Below are positions 17,538 to 25,900 of a stretch of DNA of 40,331 bases, piece by piece (the stretch's first letter is position 1; each line of letters begins with the position of its first letter). The notes below the pieces were generated by a model. It was not told where the DNA came from, did no database searches, and worked only from the letters and a program-made list of their open reading frames with translations. The DNA is from JAGNEJ01 sp043757865 (lineage in GTDB: Bacteria; Verrucomicrobiota; Verrucomicrobiia; Verrucomicrobiales; V1-33). The stretch spans positions 1-40,331 of the forward strand of contig JAYVOP010000375.1 in NCBI GenBank assembly GCA_043757865.1, read 5' to 3'. A program made the position numbers and the translations under genes.

Positions 17538-18026
17538 CGGGCGAGCAAATTCAGGGTGAGAAGGGGCAGAGGAAATAGGTCAAGCAGAGGTGGAGTCCGC
17601 CTTTAGGCCGGACCCTGTGGGCTGTCAATCAACCTCCTGACTAACTACAATAACTTTAAATTAGGATTTACTTCGGAAAAATCGTGGAGTGCTAGCTTAA
17701 TTTGGGTTTACGTCGTAGCAGCCGACTTTGGAGGCGGAGCGTGCTGAGAGCCTCCAAAGTCGGCTGCGGTCCAGAGTTACTCCCGGTCCTATATCCGCGC
17801 GCGGCGTTTTTTGCTAAAAGCGGCCGGGAGCTAGCCAGTCTGTGGTTCTGGATAAAAGCCGCAGGCCGTCCCTTGAAATTCCCCCTACGGCGCGGATTTT
17901 AATTGAGCCCCTCTGGGCCGCACGGCATATTTTCAAAACCCTTCCTTTACACTCTAATCCCGGCCACCTAGCGTTTATGACTTTCCCAGGCAATTCTGCT
18001 CTCTGCTCTTAAAATTACAGTTTTAC
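17538..18026. other. Intergenic region between divergent genes, holding a palindromic element
   Basis: This 489-base gap separates the start of the minus-strand gene at 17537 from the start of the HtrA gene at 18027, so it must contain both promoters. Apart from the inverted repeat at 17718-17767, I see no gene. A 66-codon frame at 17702-17902 runs through the palindrome and has no protein character. The stretch 17640-17700 and the last 100 bases are locally AT-rich compared with the surrounding genes, which fits promoter sequence, but I cannot fix a -35/-10 pair. Confidence 0.6.
17718..17767. repeat. Perfect 18-bp inverted repeat with 14-base loop
   Basis: The left arm gcagccgactttggaggc (17718-17735) is the exact reverse complement of the right arm at 17750-17767; the loop is 17736-17749. 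A transcript in either direction would form a long, stable hairpin. It is not followed by a T-run, so it is not an ordinary intrinsic terminator. A diverged relative occurs at 22715-22785, which marks it as a dispersed palindromic repeat rather than a local regulatory hairpin. Confidence 0.9.
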
Positions 18027-19535
18027 ATGATCTTTCGTCCCCTCCTCTGCGCAGCCATTGGGCTGGTCATCACCACCGTTTCGCTCTTGGCCCAGAAATC
18101 CTCCGATGGGGAAGAGGAGAAAACCACCTCGTTAGGAAAGCAATACGAAGGCATCGTCCGCGTGGAGTGTGCGTCCATCGTCCCGGACTATAAAACGCCC
18201 TGGAATCCCGGTCTGCCCAGCGGCGGCAGTGGCACCGCATTCATGATCGCGCCAAATCTTTTCCTGACGAATGCCCACGTCGTGAGCAATGCGAATCGGC
18301 TCACGATTAAGAAGGTGGGCGATGCCCAGCCTTACTTGGCGAAGATCAAATACATCGCCCATGATTGTGATCTGGCTTTGCTAGAAGTGCGCAAGCCCGA
18401 GGCCTTTAAAGATGTGACGCCACTGCTGGTGGGCGATGACATTCCCAAGCTAGACACCACCGTGAAAGTGGTGGGCTACCCAGTCGGGGGCGAGCGCATT
18501 TCCGTGACGCGGGGGGTCGTTAGTCGGATTGATTTCGTTTCCTATAGCCACAGTGGCGTGGATCATCATTTGGCGATTCAGATTGATGCGGCCATCAATC
18601 CGGGCAACTCTGGTGGCCCCGTGATTCAAGCTGGAAAAATCGCTGGAGTGGCCTTCCAAGGCTATAACGGCAGCGTGGCCCAGAACACCGGCTACATGAT
18701 TCCCGTGCCCGTCATTAAGCGCTTTCTCAAGGACGTGGAGGACGGGAAATATGACTACTACGTGGACCTGTCCGCCACGGATTTTCCGCTGCTGAATCCC
18801 GCCCAACGCCAAGCGTTAGGTTTGCCGGATGATGGCATCGGGATCATGATCTCCACAGTGGATTCCAGCGGCTCCGCAGGGGGCAAACTCCAGACGGGGG
18901 ATGTGCTGCTAGCCATTGATGGCAACAAAATCGCCAGCAATGGCTTCATTGATCTGAATGGCGAGCAAGTGGACATGGCGGAGATCGCAGAGCGGAAATT
19001 TTCCGGGGATCATTTGAAGATGAAAGTCTGGCGGGACAAGCAACTCCTGGAGGTGGACATCGAGCTAAAAAGGCTCCGGGCCTACCTTATGAATGCACAC
19101 AACTACGAGAAACGGCCCGAGTATGTGATGTTTGCCGGGCTCGTTTTCCAACCATTAGATTCAGATATGATGGGCGCGCATAGCATCTCGAATCCCCGCG
19201 TGCGCTATTACTACAATTACTACGCCACCAATGAACTCTTCAAAGACCACCCGCAGGTTATCGTGCTCACGCAGGTGCTGCCGGATGCCATCAACACCTA
19301 TTTAAAAGAATTCGCATCCCAGATTGTTGAGGCGATCAACGGCACGCCGATCAAGACGCTGCAAGACGTGGCCACGGCCTTAGGCAAGGAACCGGAGGGT
19401 GACCACATCGTGATTAAGCTGGAGGGCGAAGGCCGCCCGCTGGTCTTGGAAAAGAAGCTCATCGCTGCGGCCCAGGTGCGCATCAAACAGAAGTATGACG
19501 TGAAAAACGATTCGTATATCAGCCCTGCTCCTTAA
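18027..19535 (+). CDS. HtrA/Deg-type serine protease with PDZ domain
   Basis: The product is 502 residues from ATG 18027, with signal peptide MIFRPLLCAAIGLVITTVSLLAQ, so it should act in the periplasm or at the envelope. The trypsin-like domain is complete: His84 (LTNAHVV), Asp115 (HDCDLALL) and Ser195 (NPGNSGGPV). A PDZ-like region follows near residues 265-355 (GIGIMISTVDSSGSAGGKLQTGDVLLAIDG). A C-terminal region of about 130 residues resembles the plant-type Deg extension (MFAGLVFQPL, then VIVLTQVLPDAINTYL). Family members degrade or chaperone misfolded proteins. The next gene starts 32 bases downstream and encodes a related protein without the triad, so the two probably function together. 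Confidence 0.88.
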   Translation: MIFRPLLCAAIGLVITTVSLLAQKSSDGEEEKTTSLGKQYEGIVRVECASIVPDYKTPWNPGLPSGGSGTAFMIAPNLFLTNAHVVSNANRLTIKKVGDAQPYLAKIKYIAHDCDLALLEVRKPEAFKDVTPLLVGDDIPKLDTTVKVVGYPVGGERISVTRGVVSRIDFVSYSHSGVDHHLAIQIDAAINPGNSGGPVIQAGKIAGVAFQGYNGSVAQNTGYMIPVPVIKRFLKDVEDGKYDYYVDLSATDFPLLNPAQRQALGLPDDGIGIMISTVDSSGSAGGKLQTGDVLLAIDGNKIASNGFIDLNGEQVDMAEIAERKFSGDHLKMKVWRDKQLLEVDIELKRLRAYLMNAHNYEKRPEYVMFAGLVFQPLDSDMMGAHSISNPRVRYYYNYYATNELFKDHPQVIVLTQVLPDAINTYLKEFASQIVEAINGTPIKTLQDVATALGKEPEGDHIVIKLEGEGRPLVLEKKLIAAAQVRIKQKYDVKNDSYISPAP

Positions 19536-19567
19536 CTGCTTTCCCGCCCCTTTACTTGCTCATTTAT

Positions 19568-21043
19568 ATGAATCGTTTCTTCCTCACCGCCCTCAGTTGC
19601 GCAGTCCTCACCACCACCGTGCAGGCGGATGATCTGCCCACGGCAGAGACCTCCCTGCTCCGCGTCAACATCACTAGCCAAGGCTGGAACTTCTACGTTC
19701 CCTGGCAAAAAGTAAACCCTAACACCCGCCGGGGACTGGGTGCTTTGCTGGCTGGTAATCGCGTGCTCGTCACTGCGGAATTGGCTCAAGACGCCACTTA
19801 CATTGAGCTAGAACAAGCCAACACCGGGCGGAAGATTTCCGCTAAGGTGGAGTTTATCGACTATGAATGTGATCTGGCCACGCTGATCCCGGTGGAAGAT
19901 CCGGGCGATTTTTTTGCAGGCAAGAAGCCGTTAGAGATTGATACCGCCGCCAAGCCCAAAGATAAATTTGCAGTCTGGCAGTTTGAGAATAACGGCTCGC
20001 CCGTGGCCACGCCGTTGGAGTTCACGCGGGCGGACTTGGGGGAATATTTCTTGGACCACGAGCGCTTCCTAACCTTCGAAGCCACGGGCCCAGTGCAGTA
20101 TCGGGCCGGCACCTTTACCCTGCCAGTCGTGCATGAAGGCAAACTGACCGGCATGTTGCTGAGCTACAGTGCCAAGGATCAAGTGGCGCAAATCTTGCCC
20201 GGCTCGATCATCCAACATTTCCTCTCAGATACCCAAGACGGTCACTACGATGGCTTCCCGGGCTTTGGCGTGAAGACCACCAGCACGTTGGATCGTCAGT
20301 TCCGCAGCTATTTAAAACTGCCGGATGCGGAGGGCGGCGTCTTTATCACTGCGGTGCTGCCGAACTCCTCCGCGGAGAAAGCTGGGCTCCAGAAAGGGGA
20401 TGTGATCCTGGCCATCGATGGTCACAAAATCGACAGCCGGGGCAACTATGATGCGGGCGAACTGGGCCTGTTAGGGATGGGCAACCTCACCAAGGGCAAT
20501 GCCCACACTGGCGATGTCCTCAAACTCAAGCTCTGGCGCGCAGGAGCCGCCACCGACCTGGATCTGACGTTGCTCCGCCAAGCTCTGGCTACCAAGTTAG
20601 TGGACCCGTATGTCTTCGACCGAGGGCCGCATTTTCTCGTGTTAGGCGGATTGATGTTTCAGGAACTCACCGAGGCCTACTTCGGCAATGACGAACGCCG
20701 GGAACGCGCTCCGTTCATGCTCACGTATGCCGCCCTGAACCCAGAAATTTTCCAAGCGGAAGGCCGTACCAAGCTGGTCTTCCTTAGCGCCATCCTCCCT
20801 GCGGAGTCCAATCAAGGCTACGAGCGCATGAACGGCCTGATCGTCACGAAGGTGAACGATCAGTTTATCACGGACATCAAAGCGTTGGATGTGGCGCTCA
20901 CGAAGCCGATCAACGGCATCCATAAAATTGAGTTCAGCGAGTTCCCCAAAGTCATCTACATCGATGCCGCTCAGGCCGAGCAAGACAATGCGGAAACGAT
21001 GCCGCAGCGCTATCGCATCACGACGCTAAAGCGGCTAGAGTAA
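19568..21043 (+). CDS. HtrA-like pseudoprotease with PDZ domain
   Basis: The product is 491 residues from ATG 19568; an in-frame TTG upstream is less likely because the ATG gives a clean signal peptide (MNRFFLTALSCAVLTTTVQA). The whole length parallels the preceding protease. At the three catalytic positions, the histidine motif reads VTAELAQD (Glu71 where His is expected), the aspartate is kept (YECDLATL, Asp102), and the serine motif reads AGTFTLPVV (Phe183 where Ser is expected). The PDZ region is intact near residues 245-320 (GGVFITAVLPNSSAEKAGLQKGDVILAIDG) and the C-terminal extension is kept (FLVLGGLMFQEL). It is therefore very likely a non-catalytic partner, chaperone or regulator. Its 3' end overlaps the convergent nucleotidase gene by 26 bases. 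Confidence 0.82.
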   Translation: MNRFFLTALSCAVLTTTVQADDLPTAETSLLRVNITSQGWNFYVPWQKVNPNTRRGLGALLAGNRVLVTAELAQDATYIELEQANTGRKISAKVEFIDYECDLATLIPVEDPGDFFAGKKPLEIDTAAKPKDKFAVWQFENNGSPVATPLEFTRADLGEYFLDHERFLTFEATGPVQYRAGTFTLPVVHEGKLTGMLLSYSAKDQVAQILPGSIIQHFLSDTQDGHYDGFPGFGVKTTSTLDRQFRSYLKLPDAEGGVFITAVLPNSSAEKAGLQKGDVILAIDGHKIDSRGNYDAGELGLLGMGNLTKGNAHTGDVLKLKLWRAGAATDLDLTLLRQALATKLVDPYVFDRGPHFLVLGGLMFQELTEAYFGNDERRERAPFMLTYAALNPEIFQAEGRTKLVFLSAILPAESNQGYERMNGLIVTKVNDQFITDIKALDVALTKPINGIHKIEFSEFPKVIYIDAAQAEQDNAETMPQRYRITTLKRLE

Positions 21044-22637
21044 TGACTTTTTTTTCTGTGAAGAACTCAATCACGGCCTCGCGAGATTGGATGTCGAAAA
21101 CCTCTTGCTTGGCGTCAGCAGTGGCGGCGGCGGCACTAAGCGTCTCGTAGCGACGACCGCCGGATTGTGCGTCGTAGCTATTGAGCGCGATGCGGTAACG
21201 ATGCTCGGGATCAAGCGGGGCTCCATTGGCTAGGGTGATGTCCGTCACCTGGACTTTGCGGCCATCCGGCTTGGTGGTGACTTTAAAACCGTCGAGGTTA
21301 TGCGTGGAGTGGGCGGTATTTAAACATTCGTCGAGAATGGCGATCAACTCTGCTTTGTTAAAGCCCGCCGTGCAGATCATATTTTCATAGGGCACGATCT
21401 CCCACGCATCTGCGATGGTCTTAGCTCCAGGCTTGATGTCGAACTCATAGAAGTTCCCGTGCAACACGCCATCGACCGCTATTTTCCGTTTCTCTAACGC
21501 GAAACGCATGGCGCGCGTCAGCAGCCGCAGCGTCTCCGCAGGCTGGCCCGGAGCGGAGGTGCTGGAGAGGCCGTCCTTTAATTCACCGATGCCGCGCGCG
21601 AACTCGTGATCGGAAACGGCGCGTTCTTTGGCAGAGGCCGAAAGGATCATGGCATCCTGGGCCACGGAATGATCCATGAGCTTGGTGGATAAATTCACGA
21701 TCTCCAACCGTCGCGTTTTCTTGGAGAAGACCAGATCCGTTTTTCCACAATGAATGCCGTAGTAGCTGGCCTGGGTGTAGGGCACCTCCGCCACCTTCAC
21801 CACGCCCAGGTCTTGATGCGTATGGCCGGCAATGATCACGTCCACGCCCACATTCATCTTGGCGATCTCATTGATTTGATTGGCAAAATCATCGGGGCGG
21901 CCCTTGCCCTTCAAGCCCATGTGGCTGGCCACCACCACCGCATCCACTTTCTCTGCGCGTAATTTCTTCATGGCATAGGCGATGGAGCTGATGGGATCCT
22001 CCGCCGTGAACTCCCCCGTGAGGCGTGGAGCCAGCCATGCAGGCAGGCCCGGGGTCACGGAGCCAATGATGCCGATCTTGAATCCGGCCACTTCTTTGAT
22101 GATATAGGGCTTCACTTTGGCCAGCGGATTGGTCTTATCTTCCAGCTTGTTCGTCCACTTCCCACCCGCCTTGGCGTTGGAAGCAATGATGGGCACGGTG
22201 GAGGTTTTCACCACGTCCAGCATCGGTTGGAAACCCCAGTCAAACTCATGATTGCCAATGACCCAGGCATCGTAATTCATGCTATTCAGCAGTTTCATCA
22301 TCAGTTGGCCTTGGGTGCTCCAGGAAACGTGGGTGCCTTGATAAATATCCCCTACGTCCAAGAGGATGTAGTGCGGATTCTCCTGCTGCCACGCGCGGAT
22401 CTGGGTGATGCAACGGGCGAGGCCGCCGACGTCTTGGACCACGGAGCCATCTTTCTCTGGATACATCTGGGTGGGGACGATGTGGCCGTGGAGGTCCGTA
22501 GTATTTAAAATGGAGACGGTCACAAGGTCGTCATCCTCAGCAAAAACGGACGCTGGCACCGAGGTGAACAGCGCGGCAGTGCCAAGCTGACGGAGGAGTT
22601 CGCGACGACCGAAATTTGATTTAGAGAAAATATGCAT
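21018..22637 (-). CDS. Tat-exported metallophosphatase / 5'-nucleotidase family protein
   Basis: The product is 539 residues from ATG 22637. This start gives a twin-arginine-like leader (NFGRRELLRQLGTAALFTSVPASVFA); the frame stays open upstream but only through the intergenic repeat region. The calcineurin-like metal-binding motifs appear in order: DLHGH (48-52), GDIYQG (96-101), GNHEFDWG (128-135) and AGHTHQD later. The C-terminal nucleotidase domain (substrate binding) follows from about residue 330, with EIVPYENMICTAGFNKAEL and a typical YRIALNSYDAQSGG. By family the enzyme removes phosphate from nucleotides or related compounds in the periplasm. Its end overlaps the convergent pseudoprotease gene. 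Confidence 0.88.
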   Translation of the reverse strand: MHIFSKSNFGRRELLRQLGTAALFTSVPASVFAEDDDLVTVSILNTTDLHGHIVPTQMYPEKDGSVVQDVGGLARCITQIRAWQQENPHYILLDVGDIYQGTHVSWSTQGQLMMKLLNSMNYDAWVIGNHEFDWGFQPMLDVVKTSTVPIIASNAKAGGKWTNKLEDKTNPLAKVKPYIIKEVAGFKIGIIGSVTPGLPAWLAPRLTGEFTAEDPISSIAYAMKKLRAEKVDAVVVASHMGLKGKGRPDDFANQINEIAKMNVGVDVIIAGHTHQDLGVVKVAEVPYTQASYYGIHCGKTDLVFSKKTRRLEIVNLSTKLMDHSVAQDAMILSASAKERAVSDHEFARGIGELKDGLSSTSAPGQPAETLRLLTRAMRFALEKRKIAVDGVLHGNFYEFDIKPGAKTIADAWEIVPYENMICTAGFNKAELIAILDECLNTAHSTHNLDGFKVTTKPDGRKVQVTDITLANGAPLDPEHRYRIALNSYDAQSGGRRYETLSAAAATADAKQEVFDIQSREAVIEFFTEKKVITLAALAS

Positions 22638-22714
22638 GAGCAGACTGTAGCGGGGCGCAGAACGTGCGCAAGATTTCTTGCTCCGCAGGAGCGGTGGAGG
22701 TGATGAGATTAGCC

Positions 22715-22785
22715 GTAGCCGACGACTTTGGAGACTAGGGGCATGAGGCAACCGATCCTACGAGGCCTCGAAACTCGGCTGCTAC
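22715..22785. repeat. Diverged palindromic repeat related to 17718-17767
   Basis: The left arm is 22715-22736 (gtagccgacgactttggaga and two further bases) and the right arm is 22764-22785; the arms match at about 16 of 22 positions. The reverse complement of the right arm starts gtagcagccgagtttcgagg, nearly the same as the left arm of the element at 17718 extended by three bases. The loop (27 bases) is unrelated. It lies between two minus-strand genes. Confidence 0.75.
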
Positions 22786-22791
22786 TTCCGG

Positions 22792-23874
22792 CTAGTGTCG
22801 GCCCATACCTAACGTGGTTTTGCAATAGTGGATGCTGCGTTCTAGCTCGGCTTTTTGGTAAGCTTGTTCGGCTAGTTTTTTATCTTGGCCTTCGGGAGCT
22901 TTGAAGGGAGGGAGCTCTTTTCCCAGCTTGGCCAAGGCTTGGAACCGGAGGAGTTCTGCGGCCCGGACATCGGTATAAGGCTTCCAGAAATCGGCCTTGT
23001 GATAGTCGAACCCTTTGGAGAATCCACTGATGATCTCCAGGATCACGGCCTGCTCTGGCATGAGTTCTGCCCAGCGTTTGGTGATGGCTTTAAAGTCCAC
23101 GCAGCCCTCACCAATGGCGGTCCAGGCGACAGCGGCTCCGTTCGGCGTTTCCCAGATCATGGAGTCGCGGATGCCGCTCGCCAGGGTGTGCGGGGCCAGC
23201 GTTTCCAGGCATCCCAGTGGATCTTCTAACGTCCAAGTGGCATTGCCCGTGTCCAAGGTGGCACCCACCGTATCGGCCCCGACGGCGGCTATGAGTTCCG
23301 CTAGTTCCCAGGCTTGCATATCCCCCGCGTGGTTCTCTACGGCAAATTTTACCCCGTGGTCTAACGCATAGGATTTCACCTCTTTCAACACTGCGATCAA
23401 GTCCTGCATCCGTGCGGCAATCCCGCCGGGCGTCTTACGGTCATCGCCAAAGCCTAACACGCAACGGGCCGCTGGCGCACCCAGATCATGAGCCACGCGC
23501 ACCAGCAGCTTGGCGTGCTCTTGGGCCGTGCCGCGTTTCTTATCGAAGCGCGTGGAAGTAGGGCACAGGCAGAGGGTGCCGGGCAGCAGTTCAATGCCCA
23601 GAGCACGCGCCTGGGCGGCCACGTCTTTGAGGGCCGGGGTTTCCAAAGACTCATAGGAATCCAAGTCGGAAATGAGCAACGTGTCCAGCTTTTGACTAGC
23701 CGCATACTCCAAGAGCTGAGGCGCTTTCCAGCCAAAGGCGCGCACGGAAAAGTTGTCCATGCCTAACTTCAAACGCGGCGGTGCAGCGGTCTCCGCCGCA
23801 CTGGCGATGGTGAGGGCTCCGGCACTGAGGGCCAGCGTTTTTAAATATTCTCGACGAGGCATGGTTTCATTCAT
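22792..23874 (-). CDS. Exported sugar phosphate isomerase/epimerase (AP endonuclease 2-like TIM barrel)
   Basis: I place the start at ATG 23874 (MNETMPRREYLKTLALSAGALTIASA), which gives a Tat-type leader; ATG 23862 is nearly as good, and an earlier start at 23892 only lengthens the N terminus. The product is 360 residues. The barrel shows metal-ligand motifs typical of xylose isomerase-like TIM barrels: FAVENHAGD near residue 178, GATLDTGNATW near 204, and VILEIISGF near 270. Many verrucomicrobial and planctomycetal genomes have many such Tat-exported isomerases with unknown substrates. The gene is 153 bases upstream of the nucleotidase gene, separated from it by a palindromic repeat. Confidence 0.83.
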   Translation of the reverse strand: MNETMPRREYLKTLALSAGALTIASAAETAAPPRLKLGMDNFSVRAFGWKAPQLLEYAASQKLDTLLISDLDSYESLETPALKDVAAQARALGIELLPGTLCLCPTSTRFDKKRGTAQEHAKLLVRVAHDLGAPAARCVLGFGDDRKTPGGIAARMQDLIAVLKEVKSYALDHGVKFAVENHAGDMQAWELAELIAAVGADTVGATLDTGNATWTLEDPLGCLETLAPHTLASGIRDSMIWETPNGAAVAWTAIGEGCVDFKAITKRWAELMPEQAVILEIISGFSKGFDYHKADFWKPYTDVRAAELLRFQALAKLGKELPPFKAPEGQDKKLAEQAYQKAELERSIHYCKTTLGMGRH

Positions 23875-23958
23875 AAGGCCACCACTCTGCAAGCGGGTGC
23901 TGGCTCTGCAATAGGAAAGCCGCCCGTCCGCACTTTAAAGGGGAGGCTTGTGCGCCAC

Positions 23959-24444
23959 TCACGGTTGCTCATCCGCGATCCAGCGCATGGGGATCATTTC
24001 CGAATGATGGAAGCCATGGCGGGTGAAGAACTGCTGGCTCTCCGCGTTGATCTTGTCTGTGAGTAACGTGATGCGCTTGAAGTCCTTTTTCTGGGCGAAA
24101 TCGATCACATGCCCGAGCAACAGCCCGCCGTAACCCTGGCCCCGATGCTCTGGGAGGATGATGACGTCCTCCATGAGGATCACGAAGCCGCCCTCTGCCG
24201 TGCTGATAGTGAAGAGCAGATTCACCATGCCCATGAGTTTGTGCTCATTGCGGACGATGAAGATGCGGCCCCGGCTCGGTTGCTCCAGGATAAGCTTTAA
24301 CCCCTCTCGCTGCTTTTCCCGGTCTGGCTCAAAGTCAGCTTCCATGGACATGAGCGCCATCACGAGATTCGTGAGATCGTTCAAGTCCTCGAGCGTGGCG
24401 GGTTCCACACGCGCGGCGGGTGTGGCAGTAGAGATCGTATCCAT
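23959..24444 (-). CDS. GNAT-family N-acetyltransferase
   Basis: The product is 161 residues from ATG 24444, a normal GNAT length. The acetyl-CoA binding motif is RGQGYGGLLLGHVIDFAQ (residues about 101-118), preceded by the strand FVILMEDVIILPEH and followed by KRITLLTDKINAESQQFFTRHGF, the standard end of the fold. It would transfer an acetyl group from acetyl-CoA to an amine; the substrate is not predictable. It is divergent from the DUF5009 gene across 124 bases that contain the 24506 palindromic motif. Confidence 0.9.
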   Translation of the reverse strand: MDTISTATPAARVEPATLEDLNDLTNLVMALMSMEADFEPDREKQREGLKLILEQPSRGRIFIVRNEHKLMGMVNLLFTISTAEGGFVILMEDVIILPEHRGQGYGGLLLGHVIDFAQKKDFKRITLLTDKINAESQQFFTRHGFHHSEMIPMRWIADEQP

Positions 24445-24505
24445 AGGTTAGGTTATGGGAGCAAGTCTTGGGCCAGATGCAAGTCACAAGGCGCGTCCGC
24501 GCGTT

Positions 24506-24527
24506 GCGCCTTGCCAAGGTGCGAACC
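24506..24527. repeat. Short palindromic motif, copy 1 (gcgccttgccaaggtgcg...)
   Basis: A 22-base sequence here matches 30848-30869 at 20 of 22 positions. The core gcgccttg also pairs with caaggcgc at 24487-24494, giving a perfect 8-bp stem. It sits 42 bases before the start codon of the DUF5009 gene, between divergent genes, so it could be a shared operator or simply a dispersed repeat. Confidence 0.6.
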
Positions 24528-24568
24528 ATGCCCACTATGCGCGTGCTCGGCCCCGTTGATTGTTCATC

Positions 24569-25774
24569 ATGTCCACTGCTCATCCCTCACCTCCCGCGGC
24601 CCCTTCGGCTGCGCTGCTGCCCGCCTCCCGCCTGACTTCGTTGGATGCGCTGCGGGGCTTGATGATGCTCTTGATGGGGCTGGAATTACTCAAGCTAGAG
24701 GACGTGGCGGTAAATTTTCCGAACAGCGCAATCTGGCAGTGGCTGGGCTTCCATGCGTGGCATGTGCCGTGGGTGGGCTGCTGTCTGCATGATCTAATCC
24801 ATCCCATCTTCGCCATGTTAGTAGGCTTTTCCCTGGCCTTCTCCGTGGCCAGCCGCGCTGCGCAGGGGCAGACGCGGGCAGCCCTGTGGCGGCATGCGTG
24901 GTGGCGCGCAGGGCTCCTGATCGTGCTGGGGATTTTTGTGCGAGGCCAAGGGCGAGCGACCATCAATTGGACCTTTGAAGACACGCTGACGCAAATGGGC
25001 CTAGGCTATCCCGTGCTCTTCGCATTAGGCTTCGCAACGCAGCGCACGCGGTGGCTGAGTATCGGCGTGATCTTAGTCGGCTACTGGCTCCTCTTCGCCT
25101 GTTGGCCCGTGCTGCCGCCCACGCCGGGGGACAATATCCCGGACGGCTGGACGCACCATTTCAGCGGCTTCTATGCGCACTGGAATCTGAATCGGAATGT
25201 GGCCTGGGAGTTTGATCGCTGGCTGCTCAATCTCTTTCCACGGCCCAAGCCCTGGATTGGTTATACGGGCGGTTACTGCACCCTAAATTTCATCCCCACC
25301 CTGGCCAATATGATCCTGGGCTTGATCGTGGGCACGTGGATGCGGGCGCGCCCGGCGGACCTCATGCGGCGGCTCGTAATCCTGGGCGCGGCTGGCATGG
25401 CCTTAGGCCTGGGCCTGCACGCGGCGGGGGTCTGTCCCGTAGTCAAGAAACTCTGGACGCCCGCCTGGGTGCTCCTGAGCGGCGGCTGGAGTTGCTGGTT
25501 CATGGCGGCGTTTTATTTCATCTGCGATGTGCGGCAGCACCAACGCTGGGCGTTCCCCTTGCTCGTCATGGGGCGGAATTCACTAGCCATGTATCTGCTC
25601 TTCCACACCATCGATCACGCCCTGGCGGAACTGCTAGAGCAGTATGCAGGCCCCGCGCTCTTTTTGGTGTTAGGGCCCACGCTGCATCCCGTCCTCCTGG
25701 GCAGCGCGGTCTTATTCCTGCTGTGGTTCATCCTGCTATGGATGCACCGCCGGAAACTTTACCTGCGCGTGTAA
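24569..25774 (+). CDS. DUF5009 / HGSNAT-like membrane acyltransferase
   Basis: The product is 401 residues from ATG 24569. After a proline- and alanine-rich start comes the family opening RLTSLDALRGLMMLLMG, then about ten membrane helices. Conserved polar spots are the histidine in CCLHDLIHPIFAMLVG, TINWTFEDTLTQMGLGY, and FDRWLLNLFPRPKPW followed by GGYCTLNFIPTLANMILGL. It ends with a basic tail, WMHRRKLYLRV. Relatives include the lysosomal enzyme that acetylates heparan glucosamine across a membrane; in bacteria, transfer of acyl groups to glycans is likely but unproven. It is the intact paralogue of the broken gene at 2413-3521. It is followed after 126 bases by the DUF1592-type gene. Confidence 0.85.
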   Translation: MSTAHPSPPAAPSAALLPASRLTSLDALRGLMMLLMGLELLKLEDVAVNFPNSAIWQWLGFHAWHVPWVGCCLHDLIHPIFAMLVGFSLAFSVASRAAQGQTRAALWRHAWWRAGLLIVLGIFVRGQGRATINWTFEDTLTQMGLGYPVLFALGFATQRTRWLSIGVILVGYWLLFACWPVLPPTPGDNIPDGWTHHFSGFYAHWNLNRNVAWEFDRWLLNLFPRPKPWIGYTGGYCTLNFIPTLANMILGLIVGTWMRARPADLMRRLVILGAAGMALGLGLHAAGVCPVVKKLWTPAWVLLSGGWSCWFMAAFYFICDVRQHQRWAFPLLVMGRNSLAMYLLFHTIDHALAELLEQYAGPALFLVLGPTLHPVLLGSAVLFLLWFILLWMHRRKLYLRV

Positions 25775-25900
25775 GCTCTGCGCGGTCATTTACCTTTTAG
25801 CAGGCTTGGCTTCCGATGCCGCTAGCATCCTCAAAGCGGATGAATTTCTGCCGCCGCACAAAGCACTGGCAGAAGCGCCACGGAGCGCTATGCCTCTGCC

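Noticed and set aside
17718..17767. Intrinsic terminator
   Set aside because: The hairpin has no following T-run on either strand and lies between divergent gene starts rather than after a gene end.
17702..17902. Small frame of 66 codons in the 489-base intergenic region
   Set aside because: It reads through the palindromic repeat and is Arg-rich with no recognisable features.
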